From: Flavobacteriales bacterium
GTDB taxonomy: Bacteria > Bacteroidota > Bacteroidia > Flavobacteriales_D > Crocinitomicaceae
DNA length: 64,000 bases
Direction of reading: 5' to 3'
NCBI GenBank assembly: GCA_013373595.1
Contig: JABXHO010000038.1
Span: 27,424 to 91,423 of the forward strand
Of this stretch, positions 56,705-64,000 are shown in pieces. Under the pieces are notes generated by a model that ran no database searches, was not told where the DNA came from, and worked only from the letters and a program-made list of their open reading frames with translations. The first letter of the stretch is position 1, and each line of letters begins with the position of its first letter. The translations under genes were made by a program, and so were the position numbers.

Positions 56705-58747
56705 ATGAAACGGTTGATCCTCCTATTTTTAGCTTTTCTAATTCAATTTCTGGCGTTTTCACAACATCATTCAATCGATAAGTATGAAGTGGATACACTG
56801 CAAATCTACGATCCCGAACAAGATACCTACACGTTCTATTTAGATTCAAAATCGCAGGGGTTATTCGTGGATCAAGTCAAGGTGGTTTGGTTGCCACAGA
56901 TTCGAGTTCGAATCATCAATAATACTGGAAAGACCATTGAGAATGATTTTCGTGAGCGCGATGCGCACCTCATGTGGTATCGCTCCAAATGGAATAAAGT
57001 ACTAAAGCCAGGTGAAGAAATGATTCTGGTATCGAAGTGGTTGGTATCGAGACATCAACCCAAAGTCTGGCTCAATCGAAACATTGATTTTACCTATCAA
57101 ATTGATTCCGTTTCTCACCGCTTTAGCATCAAAACATGGGGAGAATTCCATGTGGATGTGGAAGAACAACAAATTGCTTCAGATAAGAAAAAGGCAGAGT
57201 TGGCTGAAATGGAGCGACAACGGCAAGAAAAGAAGCAATCGAACCCGCCTAAATCGAAAGTAGTTAATGAACAACCAGCGACGAAAGTTCGGTTGCGTGA
57301 TTCAATCCAAGTTGTCAAGAAAAAATCCTATTACAAGGGGGAGGAAGTCAACAAAATGACACGTAAAGGATTTCGAAAAGGGAAGTGGATTACTTTGTAT
57401 GAGAATCATTTCGTTAAATCGATCGAGTTTTATTCAGGAAAAAACTATCACTGGGATTCGGCCTATTTCTGCTACGAAACAACGGGGCGATATGAACGGA
57501 AAATGTATCACGTAAAGCTTTCAGATTCGGCGGTGATGAAGCGAGAGTTTAACGATCAAGGTACTCCTACTAAAACCTATTTATGGAATGGTGAAGTGAT
57601 TTTGGAACCGAAGTACCGCATTTTTTACAAGACAGGTGAGCTGAGAGCGGAGGAATATCCATACCCGAATAAACACCGAATCGACTACGATCAGTCGGGA
57701 ACCAAACAAAAGTATACGAGTTACAACGTGGAGGGAAAGATCGATACGATTTTGAACTATCATCCTGATGGCTATGTACAATCGCTTGAACTCATGAATA
57801 ACTATGGAAAACTTGAACGAAGGTACACGTATGATTCTGACGGTGATCTCTTGTCTGATGAAAATCTTAGATGGCGAAGGACCATTAGCTATAAATATCT
57901 ATCGAAATCGGATTCCATGTACGTTGTTGAGCGCTATTACAAAGGAAAACACAGCTGGACGGATACAGGAACGTATCGTAACAATGACTTATGGACAGGA
58001 AGAAGAGTTTCTACTCAGGGAGGAATTTACAGCTTACCGAAAGTCTTCGTCGAAGGGAATCAAAATGGATTGATATATGAGGGAGAATGGGTGAATCGAA
58101 GTGAACCCAGACGCAGAGTGGGGAGGTGGCTGAAATTCTATTATCCTTCTGGTGTTATTCGCGAAGATGCGTATTACGGAAAAAGCGGAATAGACTCCTC
58201 ATTTAACTATTACGAGAGTGGGGCTTTACGTGAAGTAATTTATTCGCGCGAATATTTGTCGGATTACGAGAAGTCGAAAGTTGCTTATTACGAAGGAGGT
58301 TCTGTTCAGTTTGAAAGTGGTGGATTCCGAGGAGATACGATTTGGGTGAAGTACTGGGCATCTGGAGATATTCAAGAGGTGAAGCGGTCAAATGGATTTG
58401 TGTATCATTTTGAACAAAACGAACCTTGCTTTTATAAGATTGTTCGTCCTCACACGCGGACAACTCACAGCCAAAGAGACGAGCATTATTTTGATCGGAA
58501 CTTTCCCGTAAGAGGATATAGTCCAATTGAAGATCATTATAAGAATTGCATAATGTACAAGCGAATTTCCTCCCGTTCGTGTGCGGTGGATGGAATAGAA
58601 GGAAAACAGTGGAGACGGATTCCGTATCGAATAGAGAAGGGAACATTCAAAGATGACAAACTTTCTCACGGGGTCCGAGAGTATTACGACGCAAAAGAGA
58701 ACTTACTACGCTCCGTACGCGTTATCAATGGAGAAGAGAAAGAATAA
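56705..58747 (+). CDS. Secreted YwqK/MORN-like repeat protein of unknown function
   Basis: A 680-residue exported protein: signal peptide (LLFLAFLIQFLAFSQ), a beta-rich part with a Lys/Gln-rich helix (about 158-180), then a repeat region. Units such as SGVIREDAYYGKSG, NYYESGALREVIYS and YYEGGSVQFESGG are MORN-variant repeats of the type found in YwqK-like proteins. No sorting domain is present at the C-terminus. It stands alone, with a weak -7-like TACCTTTC at 56692-56699, and converges on the protease gene. Function unknown. Confidence 0.7.
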   Translation: MKRLILLFLAFLIQFLAFSQHHSIDKYEVDTLQIYDPEQDTYTFYLDSKSQGLFVDQVKVVWLPQIRVRIINNTGKTIENDFRERDAHLMWYRSKWNKVLKPGEEMILVSKWLVSRHQPKVWLNRNIDFTYQIDSVSHRFSIKTWGEFHVDVEEQQIASDKKKAELAEMERQRQEKKQSNPPKSKVVNEQPATKVRLRDSIQVVKKKSYYKGEEVNKMTRKGFRKGKWITLYENHFVKSIEFYSGKNYHWDSAYFCYETTGRYERKMYHVKLSDSAVMKREFNDQGTPTKTYLWNGEVILEPKYRIFYKTGELRAEEYPYPNKHRIDYDQSGTKQKYTSYNVEGKIDTILNYHPDGYVQSLELMNNYGKLERRYTYDSDGDLLSDENLRWRRTISYKYLSKSDSMYVVERYYKGKHSWTDTGTYRNNDLWTGRRVSTQGGIYSLPKVFVEGNQNGLIYEGEWVNRSEPRRRVGRWLKFYYPSGVIREDAYYGKSGIDSSFNYYESGALREVIYSREYLSDYEKSKVAYYEGGSVQFESGGFRGDTIWVKYWASGDIQEVKRSNGFVYHFEQNEPCFYKIVRPHTRTTHSQRDEHYFDRNFPVRGYSPIEDHYKNCIMYKRISSRSCAVDGIEGKQWRRIPYRIEKGTFKDDKLSHGVREYYDAKENLLRSVRVINGEEKE

Positions 58748-58775
58748 AAAAGGCCGAGGAGAGATCCTCGACCTT
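58745..58775 (-). terminator. Rho-independent terminator of the S8 protease gene
   Basis: In the minus-strand transcript an 11-bp stem (58775-58765 with 58760-58750) closes a 4-nt loop and is followed by a run of seven U (58751-58745). One pair is a G-U wobble in this direction but a C-A mismatch in the plus direction, and no U-run follows on the plus strand, so it serves the protease gene mainly. Confidence 0.75.
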
Positions 58776-58799
58776 GAAATTAATGTTGAAAAAGTAGGT

Positions 58800-61700
58800 T
58801 TACTCTCTCACGATTAATTTTTCGTTGAACATTTCACCATTGTTGCCTTTTACAACAACCATGTATGTTCCTGTTGCAAATGTTCCAGTTGGAATTCTGA
58901 ATTGATTTGCTGATTCAGCATCTTCAGAATTTACGCTGTAAACTTGCTGACCAAGCATATCAAGAACGCTTACTTCGATTTCATCCGAATCCAATGAACT
59001 TGCATCTACAGTTGTGTAGTCGCGTGCTGGGTTTGGATACAAAGTAACGTGCGCCTCTTCAGAAAGTAAATCTTCGATAGCGGCACTTTTCGTACCTTTC
59101 AATACGTTGATTGTGATGTCATCAACGGCAATGTCACTCGTAAAGCTTGTCGTCGTTTTTCCTATAAATCGAACTAAGATCGTTTGTCCTGCGTAAGCAG
59201 AAAGGTTTACCGATCCTGGAATCCAATCTTTCGATTGCTCTCCCGTTCTCACGAATAAGGTTGTCCATGTTGATCCTCCATTGGTGGAAGCTTCAACGGC
59301 AAATGTTCCAATTGTTGCTCCGTACATGTGGTACCAGAAATTCATAACGATGAATGATTGTCCGGACAAATCAATACAAGGACTGATCAAATGAGCTGAT
59401 TTACTTGGGTAATTAGGGAAAGATGATTCCGTATATGCATACCAAAGTCCATCCTGAGCCGCAGAAGGTCCAGTGCCAGCTGATGATGTTCCACCAGAGT
59501 TACGTGACCAATCAAAATCTTCGTTTAGATCCTGTGCCCACAATCCGAAACCAGTCTCAAATGATTCCACATATGGGAATGAATTGATGGTTCCAATACA
59601 TGGTCTTGTTTTGATGACGATATCATCAATTGCCATGTCACTTGTAAAGCTTGTACTTGTTGTTCCAACAAAACGCAATTGAATGGTACTTCCTTCGTAA
59701 GCGCTCAAGCTAACTGTTGCAGATGACCATTGGTTTCCTTGATCAGCTTTCTTCGCCCAAAGCGACGTCCATGTAAGTCCGTTATCGTCACTTACTTCCA
59801 ATTCAAGTTTACCCATTGCCGCTCCGTACATATGGTACTGGAAGCCAAGAGTTGGGCTGCTTTGTCCGTATAGGTTAAAGCATGGGCTCATCAAGATCGA
59901 TTGCTTGTTTGGGTGATTTGGAATTGAAGATTCCGTGTACGCATAGAATGATCCGTCAGCTGCAGCTGTAGGTCCTGTATTCAATGAAGAAGTTGAACCT
60001 GACAAGCGTGTCCAGTTGAAATCATCGGTTGCCACGTGCTCCCATCCTCCAAAATTAGTCTCAAACGATTCCGTATAAGGGTAGTTTGTGATCACTGTGT
60101 TACATGGGAATGTTTCGAATACAGAGATGTCATCAATCGCCATATCACTTGTGAAGCTTGTTGTAGTGCTTCCAACAAAACGCAATTGAATGGTACTTCC
60201 TGAGTAGGCACTCAAATCAACATTGGTTGAATTCCATTGGTTTCCTTGATCACCAGATAGAGACCATTCAGATACCCAAGTCGTTCCACCATCTGCAGAA
60301 ACTTGTAAATTCAGTGTTCCCATTGTTGCTCCGTACATATGGTACGAGAAGTTTAAATTGGTACCATTTTGTCCTGTTAAATCAAAACAAGGGCTGTTCA
60401 AAATCGATGTTTTTGAAGGATAATTTGGAGATGAAGATTCCGTGTATGCATAGAATGTTCCGTCTGCTGCATTGGATGGTCCCGTATTCACAGATGAAGT
60501 CCCTCCTGAATCTCTCGTCCAGTCAAAATCATCCGCTGCTGATTGTGTCCAATCGCCTAAACTAGTTTCAAATGATTCTGTATACGGATAAGATGTAATC
60601 GTTGCACTACACGAGTTTGCACAACTAGTCGATTGAGCTAAAAGTACAGCCGCATGTGCGTCAATTAATCCGTATCCCATTTCGTTGTTCCAGTCACCAT
60701 TTGGACGACCTGCCGTTGCAGAGTACGTGTACCCGCCAATCTTTTGAGCCGTTTGCTCAATGATGTCGTTTACTTGTTGTCCTGTTAAACATGGATTAAC
60801 TGAAATAATCAATCCTGCAAGTCCTGCTACGTGTGGTGTCGCCATAGACGTTCCACTTTTATAGCCAGTTCCGTTATTGTTAACCGTAGAAAGAATAGAA
60901 CTTCCTGGTGCAACTACGTCCAATTCTGCTCCAATGTTCGAGAAGCTAGAACGTGCACCAGCAGAAGTGATAGACCCTACAGCCAAGATTCCTCCTGTGT
61001 AATTCGCTGGGTAACTTACTGGACTTCCAGATCCATTTCCTGCTGCGAATACGATGATACATCCTAATCCACCACGTCCATTTGCAAGTGCATTGTCAAT
61101 GGCATCATCAATTACTTGGTATTGAACACCCGAGTGCCATGAATTACTAATTACATCAACGCCATTGTTTACTGCCCAGTTAATTCCGTCGGCACGTTTT
61201 TGTCGGCTATTTGCTGATCCTGCAAGTGAGTTACTGATAGAGAAAAGGGTACATTCTGGAGCGATTCCAACAACTTGTAAGTTGTTATTTCCAACTGCAC
61301 CAATTGTTCCTGCACAGTGTGTTCCGTGATCTCCAAACATTTGACTAGGAGAGGAGTTTGATTCGGTGTCGTAGCTCAATGCAGAAATATTTGCAGAGAG
61401 ATCGTTGTGTGTCAACTCAATTCCTTGGTCGAGTACAGCAACGTTTGCTCCAGCTCCTTCCGTAATAGTCCAAGCATCACACGCATTTACATCTGCACTT
61501 GGATTTCCTGCGTTTTGAAGTCCCCAAAGTGATCCAAAATCAGGATCGTTCGTACAATCAACATCTTCAAATGTTAATAAATCGGGAACGGCAGCCGCGA
61601 ACATTTCTGATTCAAAAATGCGATTTGCAACTTCCAAAGAAGAATAAGCAGTTACTTCAGAACAACGCAATGTGTACCAAAGTGGCATGTATTCATCTTG

Positions 61701-62183
61701 TTCTACAATTTCCAAATCGTATTCTGTCGCTTTTCGCTGAAGCAGGTCGAAATCCCCTGGAGACTGTAGTTTCACATAGAGGTAATCAGATAGTCCGATA
61801 TCGGTTCCATCTTCTCCCCAAAAACTGCGGTACACCGTTCTGATGTTCGCTACTTCTTTGATCGCTTTAAGTTGACGTTCGTATTCCTGGTCAGATGGAA
61901 TAGATGTGAAGTCAACACGCGTGTACATCAAGTCTGAAGCTTTGTTTTGACTTTTGTCAGCTTCCATTGAAAATGGTTTCAGGTTAAAGCCATTCAAGTT
62001 TTCTTTCTTGAAGTCTTTAAACGTTGAAATATTCAATGATTGTTTGTTCAATTTCATCGGAATCTTACTGCCTTTATAGTAATAATAGTAGTCGCTTTGC
62101 GCGAACGAAACCGATGTAAAAAAGATGGCAAATGCAATAAGCATACTTCGCCAGACTGTTCTAACTGTATTATTGGTGTTCAT
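58800..62183 (-). CDS. Subtilisin-like S8 protease with three MAM-like domains and T9SS type A sorting domain
   Basis: Secreted serine protease of 1127 residues. Order: signal peptide (SVSFAQ), a propeptide-like region to about 205, the S8 domain (about 205-515), three MAM/jelly-roll-like repeats of about 165 residues, and a type A sorting tail (TLYPNPARDYTTVDA). The triad is complete: Asp252 in VAVLDQGIEL, His286 in DHGTHCAG, Ser446 in SGTSMATPHVAG, with oxyanion Asn383. Repeats share the block TSFTSDMAIDDI. Likely digests extracellular protein at the surface; followed by its own terminator. Confidence 0.92.
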   Translation of the reverse strand: MNTNNTVRTVWRSMLIAFAIFFTSVSFAQSDYYYYYKGSKIPMKLNKQSLNISTFKDFKKENLNGFNLKPFSMEADKSQNKASDLMYTRVDFTSIPSDQEYERQLKAIKEVANIRTVYRSFWGEDGTDIGLSDYLYVKLQSPGDFDLLQRKATEYDLEIVEQDEYMPLWYTLRCSEVTAYSSLEVANRIFESEMFAAAVPDLLTFEDVDCTNDPDFGSLWGLQNAGNPSADVNACDAWTITEGAGANVAVLDQGIELTHNDLSANISALSYDTESNSSPSQMFGDHGTHCAGTIGAVGNNNLQVVGIAPECTLFSISNSLAGSANSRQKRADGINWAVNNGVDVISNSWHSGVQYQVIDDAIDNALANGRGGLGCIIVFAAGNGSGSPVSYPANYTGGILAVGSITSAGARSSFSNIGAELDVVAPGSSILSTVNNNGTGYKSGTSMATPHVAGLAGLIISVNPCLTGQQVNDIIEQTAQKIGGYTYSATAGRPNGDWNNEMGYGLIDAHAAVLLAQSTSCANSCSATITSYPYTESFETSLGDWTQSAADDFDWTRDSGGTSSVNTGPSNAADGTFYAYTESSSPNYPSKTSILNSPCFDLTGQNGTNLNFSYHMYGATMGTLNLQVSADGGTTWVSEWSLSGDQGNQWNSTNVDLSAYSGSTIQLRFVGSTTTSFTSDMAIDDISVFETFPCNTVITNYPYTESFETNFGGWEHVATDDFNWTRLSGSTSSLNTGPTAAADGSFYAYTESSIPNHPNKQSILMSPCFNLYGQSSPTLGFQYHMYGAAMGKLELEVSDDNGLTWTSLWAKKADQGNQWSSATVSLSAYEGSTIQLRFVGTTSTSFTSDMAIDDIVIKTRPCIGTINSFPYVESFETGFGLWAQDLNEDFDWSRNSGGTSSAGTGPSAAQDGLWYAYTESSFPNYPSKSAHLISPCIDLSGQSFIVMNFWYHMYGATIGTFAVEASTNGGSTWTTLFVRTGEQSKDWIPGSVNLSAYAGQTILVRFIGKTTTSFTSDIAVDDITINVLKGTKSAAIEDLLSEEAHVTLYPNPARDYTTVDASSLDSDEIEVSVLDMLGQQVYSVNSEDAESANQFRIPTGTFATGTYMVVVKGNNGEMFNEKLIVRE

Positions 62184-62717
62184 AAAATTTGTTTTTAGTG
62201 GTTATTTAATTTGATTGGTTACGAAGAACGGGAAGTGTTAAATATGAAATCTTCAAGGTTCTTCTTTGCGGCTCGAGCACTCAGTAAAATCCGAGACATT
62301 CTATAACAAGCAGCGAGGCGAATAGTGATATTCGTTCACTCATGATAGTGGTTATTTCGTTATCCGGCCTACTCTGATATTATTCCTGGGATGCTCCGCA
62401 TTTTCGGCCGACTCATAACTACGTCGCATCACAATATATTCAACACAATTGCAGAACATATTCGTTTTGTCAAACATTCATTGAATCAAATGAAATTGAT
62501 TCGGCTTAAATAGAGTGGGAGCTTTGACTTTTGAAAGTCAGTAAGTTAATAATAAGTGACGTGAAAGTACAAAATAATAATTAAGCAGAAAAACGAAAAG
62601 AAACAAAGTACACGAATATCATATTGAGTTCTCATTTCTGTTTAATATTCAGTAGATATTCTCGTGGTTAACGTGCTTTTTTTAGGGATGATGTGGGTAC
62701 TTACTTGATCTTTGATC
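62184..62717. other. Spacer upstream of the S8 protease gene: probable long structured leader
   Basis: About 530 nt with no gene, between the protease ATG (62183) and the terminator of the next minus-strand gene. A 12-nt direct repeat TAGTGGTTATTT occurs at 62196-62207 and 62346-62357. Inverted pairs CGGCC/GGCCG (62365-62369 with 62406-62410) enclose an ATGC-TCC-GCAT hairpin (62391-62401), and another lies near 62312-62338. No consensus promoter was found, so the true start is unknown. Confidence 0.4.
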
Positions 62718-62753
62718 AAAAAAAAAGACCTCTACAATTGGCAGAGGTCTTTT
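62718..62753 (-). terminator. Rho-independent terminator of the right-edge gene
   Basis: AGAGGTC (62743-62749) pairs with GACCTCT (62727-62733), extended by A/T pairs to an 11-bp stem around a 9-nt loop. The minus-strand transcript ends in a run of nine U (62726-62718). It lies 20 nt past the stop codon. Confidence 0.8.
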
Positions 62754-62773
62754 CAGTTCTAGTAGAAGCTATT

Positions 62774-64000
62774 CTAATTCATGGTAATGGTTCCAACATA
62801 TTCTCCCGGTTCGTTTGGAGCAGGATTAAAGATTACCACTTTCCAAACGTACACTTGCGGTGTTTCACTTCTGCGTCCAGAACGAATATCTGTTCCGTCC
62901 CATGGTAGAGAAGCATCCGATGTTTTGTATACAATTCCTCCGTCACGACCATCAATAATGGTCATTTCGAATTTCACGTCGCGCTGCGTTAAGGCAAACG
63001 GAATGAATGTCGTGTTGCTTGGTTGTGTACTTGTTGGTGTAAAGCTATTGACAGCCATTAAGTTGTAATCGTTTTCAACGTATACCGATTTTTCTACTGT
63101 TGTCTGACATTGTCCATTGTTTACGGTCAGTTCAATCGTTTGATTTCCCTTTTCGTAGAAATGTAAATCGGCTTGAACACCGTTGGATACTTGACCATCT
63201 GCTTTCCAGATGTACGTTCCTTGTCCACTGATTCCTTCCACATGTGTTGTTGGAAGTCCTTTATCGAACTTATTAATCAAATCAACTGTGAAATCTGCAT
63301 CCGGAATTCGGTTCACTTGGAAATTTGAACCAGACTTAATTGATCCTTCATTGTTGAAGGCCAAGGCATAATTCCCGACAATCTCTGGTTGGAAAATTGC
63401 TGTTTTCTTCGCAGGAATCGTTTTAATAACATTTCCAATAGCATCAAGAAGATAGATTTCCACCTCATTTTGATTGTGAATCGACACTGATTCGTTCAAA
63501 CAGAGGTCATTCATCGTAGGAAGAACTACTTTTTTCTCCTCAACTACTGTAGAGTTATTTGTTGAAGTTTCATGGTTCTCATTCTGGTTCAAAGTTGATG
63601 TTGAAGTAGTAGAACCATGCTCATTATTGCTTCCAGTATTTGTGGAAGTTTCGCTTGCAGAACCACGATTATCATCTCCTGTAATTACCGTACTCAAATG
63701 TGACTCCACTTCATTAACGCTGTTATTCGAAACAGTTGAGTTGTTTTCAGACGTATTTGAAACAGACGAATTCGTTTCAGTATTGACCTCTTGAGATTCG
63801 GTTTTTGAATCCTTTTTGGTAATCGTTGTTTCTTTGGTAGTTGTTTTCGCAGTAATTGGATTTTCCGTATTTGTCGGAACATCTCCCCCCGCGAAGAAGA
63901 AGTAAGTAGCAATCGCGGCAGCTCCAATTCCAGCAGCACCGAGATAGTATTTTACATTAGATTTTGGAGCGGCAACAGGTTGAGCGGCATCTAGTTTGGC
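62774..64000 (-). CDS. Single-pass membrane protein with type B-like C-terminal domain, 5' end beyond window
   Basis: The frame stays open from 64000 to the stop at 62774 (about 408 codons visible); a GTG at 63709 is not the true start. Visible order: a short cytoplasmic-type piece, one transmembrane helix (YYLGAAGIGAAAIATYFFF), about 110 residues very rich in Ser, Thr, Asn and Glu, a PKD-like beta region with a Cys (about 180-300), and a tail NSFTPTSTQPSNTTFIPFAL to YVGTITMN that resembles a degenerate type B sorting domain. N-terminal anchoring without a signal peptide resembles anti-sigma or gliding-associated membrane proteins. Function unknown. Confidence 0.75.
   Translation of the reverse strand, partial: AKLDAAQPVAAPKSNVKYYLGAAGIGAAAIATYFFFAGGDVPTNTENPITAKTTTKETTITKKDSKTESQEVNTETNSSVSNTSENNSTVSNNSVNEVESHLSTVITGDDNRGSASETSTNTGSNNEHGSTTSTSTLNQNENHETSTNNSTVVEEKKVVLPTMNDLCLNESVSIHNQNEVEIYLLDAIGNVIKTIPAKKTAIFQPEIVGNYALAFNNEGSIKSGSNFQVNRIPDADFTVDLINKFDKGLPTTHVEGISGQGTYIWKADGQVSNGVQADLHFYEKGNQTIELTVNNGQCQTTVEKSVYVENDYNLMAVNSFTPTSTQPSNTTFIPFALTQRDVKFEMTIIDGRDGGIVYKTSDASLPWDGTDIRSGRRSETPQVYVWKVVIFNPAPNEPGEYVGTITMN

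Overview
The window is a 64 kb piece of a moderately AT-rich chromosome of a member of the Bacteroidota, most likely Flavobacteriales and perhaps near Fluviicola/Crocinitomicaceae (family level is inference). The evidence is: several proteins ending in type IX secretion system (T9SS) sorting domains; SprB-like repeat adhesins beside a PorP/SprF protein; GldI- and PorD-like proteins; the order bamD-rpoZ-coaBC-porD-recN-GSCFA; and promoters of the Bacteroidota type (TTG-N17-23-TAnnTTTG) rather than the E. coli type. No rRNA, tRNA, CRISPR array, insertion sequence or prophage was seen. Most of the window is ordinary chromosome, with tightly packed genes that often overlap as ATGA or TAATG.

Layout. 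1-2400 (minus): an rRNA methyltransferase followed by a MATE exporter cut by the left edge. 2484-4694 (plus): a small acidic protein, an ABC ATPase and a YihY/BrkB membrane protein. 4768-9488: an S24-type regulator, convergent recQ, ilvE and an orphan LuxR-type response regulator. 9547-12268: a secreted protein, an ECF sigma factor and a membrane anti-sigma-like protein in one operon. 12304-20253: a beta-helix T9SS cargo, a possible VWA gene remnant, a methyltransferase, a DUF4301 protein, a small secreted protein, and a vanadium-haloperoxidase-like enzyme overlapping a CRTAC1/VCBS-repeat protein.

20261-39523 is the surface region. A five-gene minus-strand operon (31966 down to 20984) encodes a small secreted protein, two 12-repeat SprB-like adhesins with type B sorting domains, a PorP/SprF-like outer-membrane protein and a TPR/beta-propeller/OmpA protein. 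Divergent from it is a 2451-residue type A T9SS cargo with 13 tandem Ig-like repeats and a complete seven-repeat RCC1 propeller that appears to be inserted inside an Ig-like domain. This is the most unusual protein in the window. A clean hairpin terminator follows it.

39597-42421: small membrane proteins, including a 55-residue one, a tandem intergenic repeat, a DUF58 protein and an EamA exporter. 42501-56640 is a long plus-strand run mixing housekeeping genes (prmC, ligA, dapA, nrnA, rpoZ, coaBC, recN) with envelope and T9SS-related genes (gldI, an FKBP lipoprotein, an M23/LysM hydrolase, bamD, porD). 56705-64000: a YwqK/MORN-like secreted protein, a subtilisin-like T9SS cargo with three MAM-like domains, a structured ~590-nt spacer, and a right-edge membrane protein with a type B-like tail.

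How they fit together: proteins exported across the inner membrane could be folded by the FKBP lipoproteins, outer-membrane barrels inserted by the BAM complex (BamD), and cargo with C-terminal sorting domains taken to the surface by a T9SS whose core genes lie outside the window. All names rest on reading motifs by eye; no database search was run.
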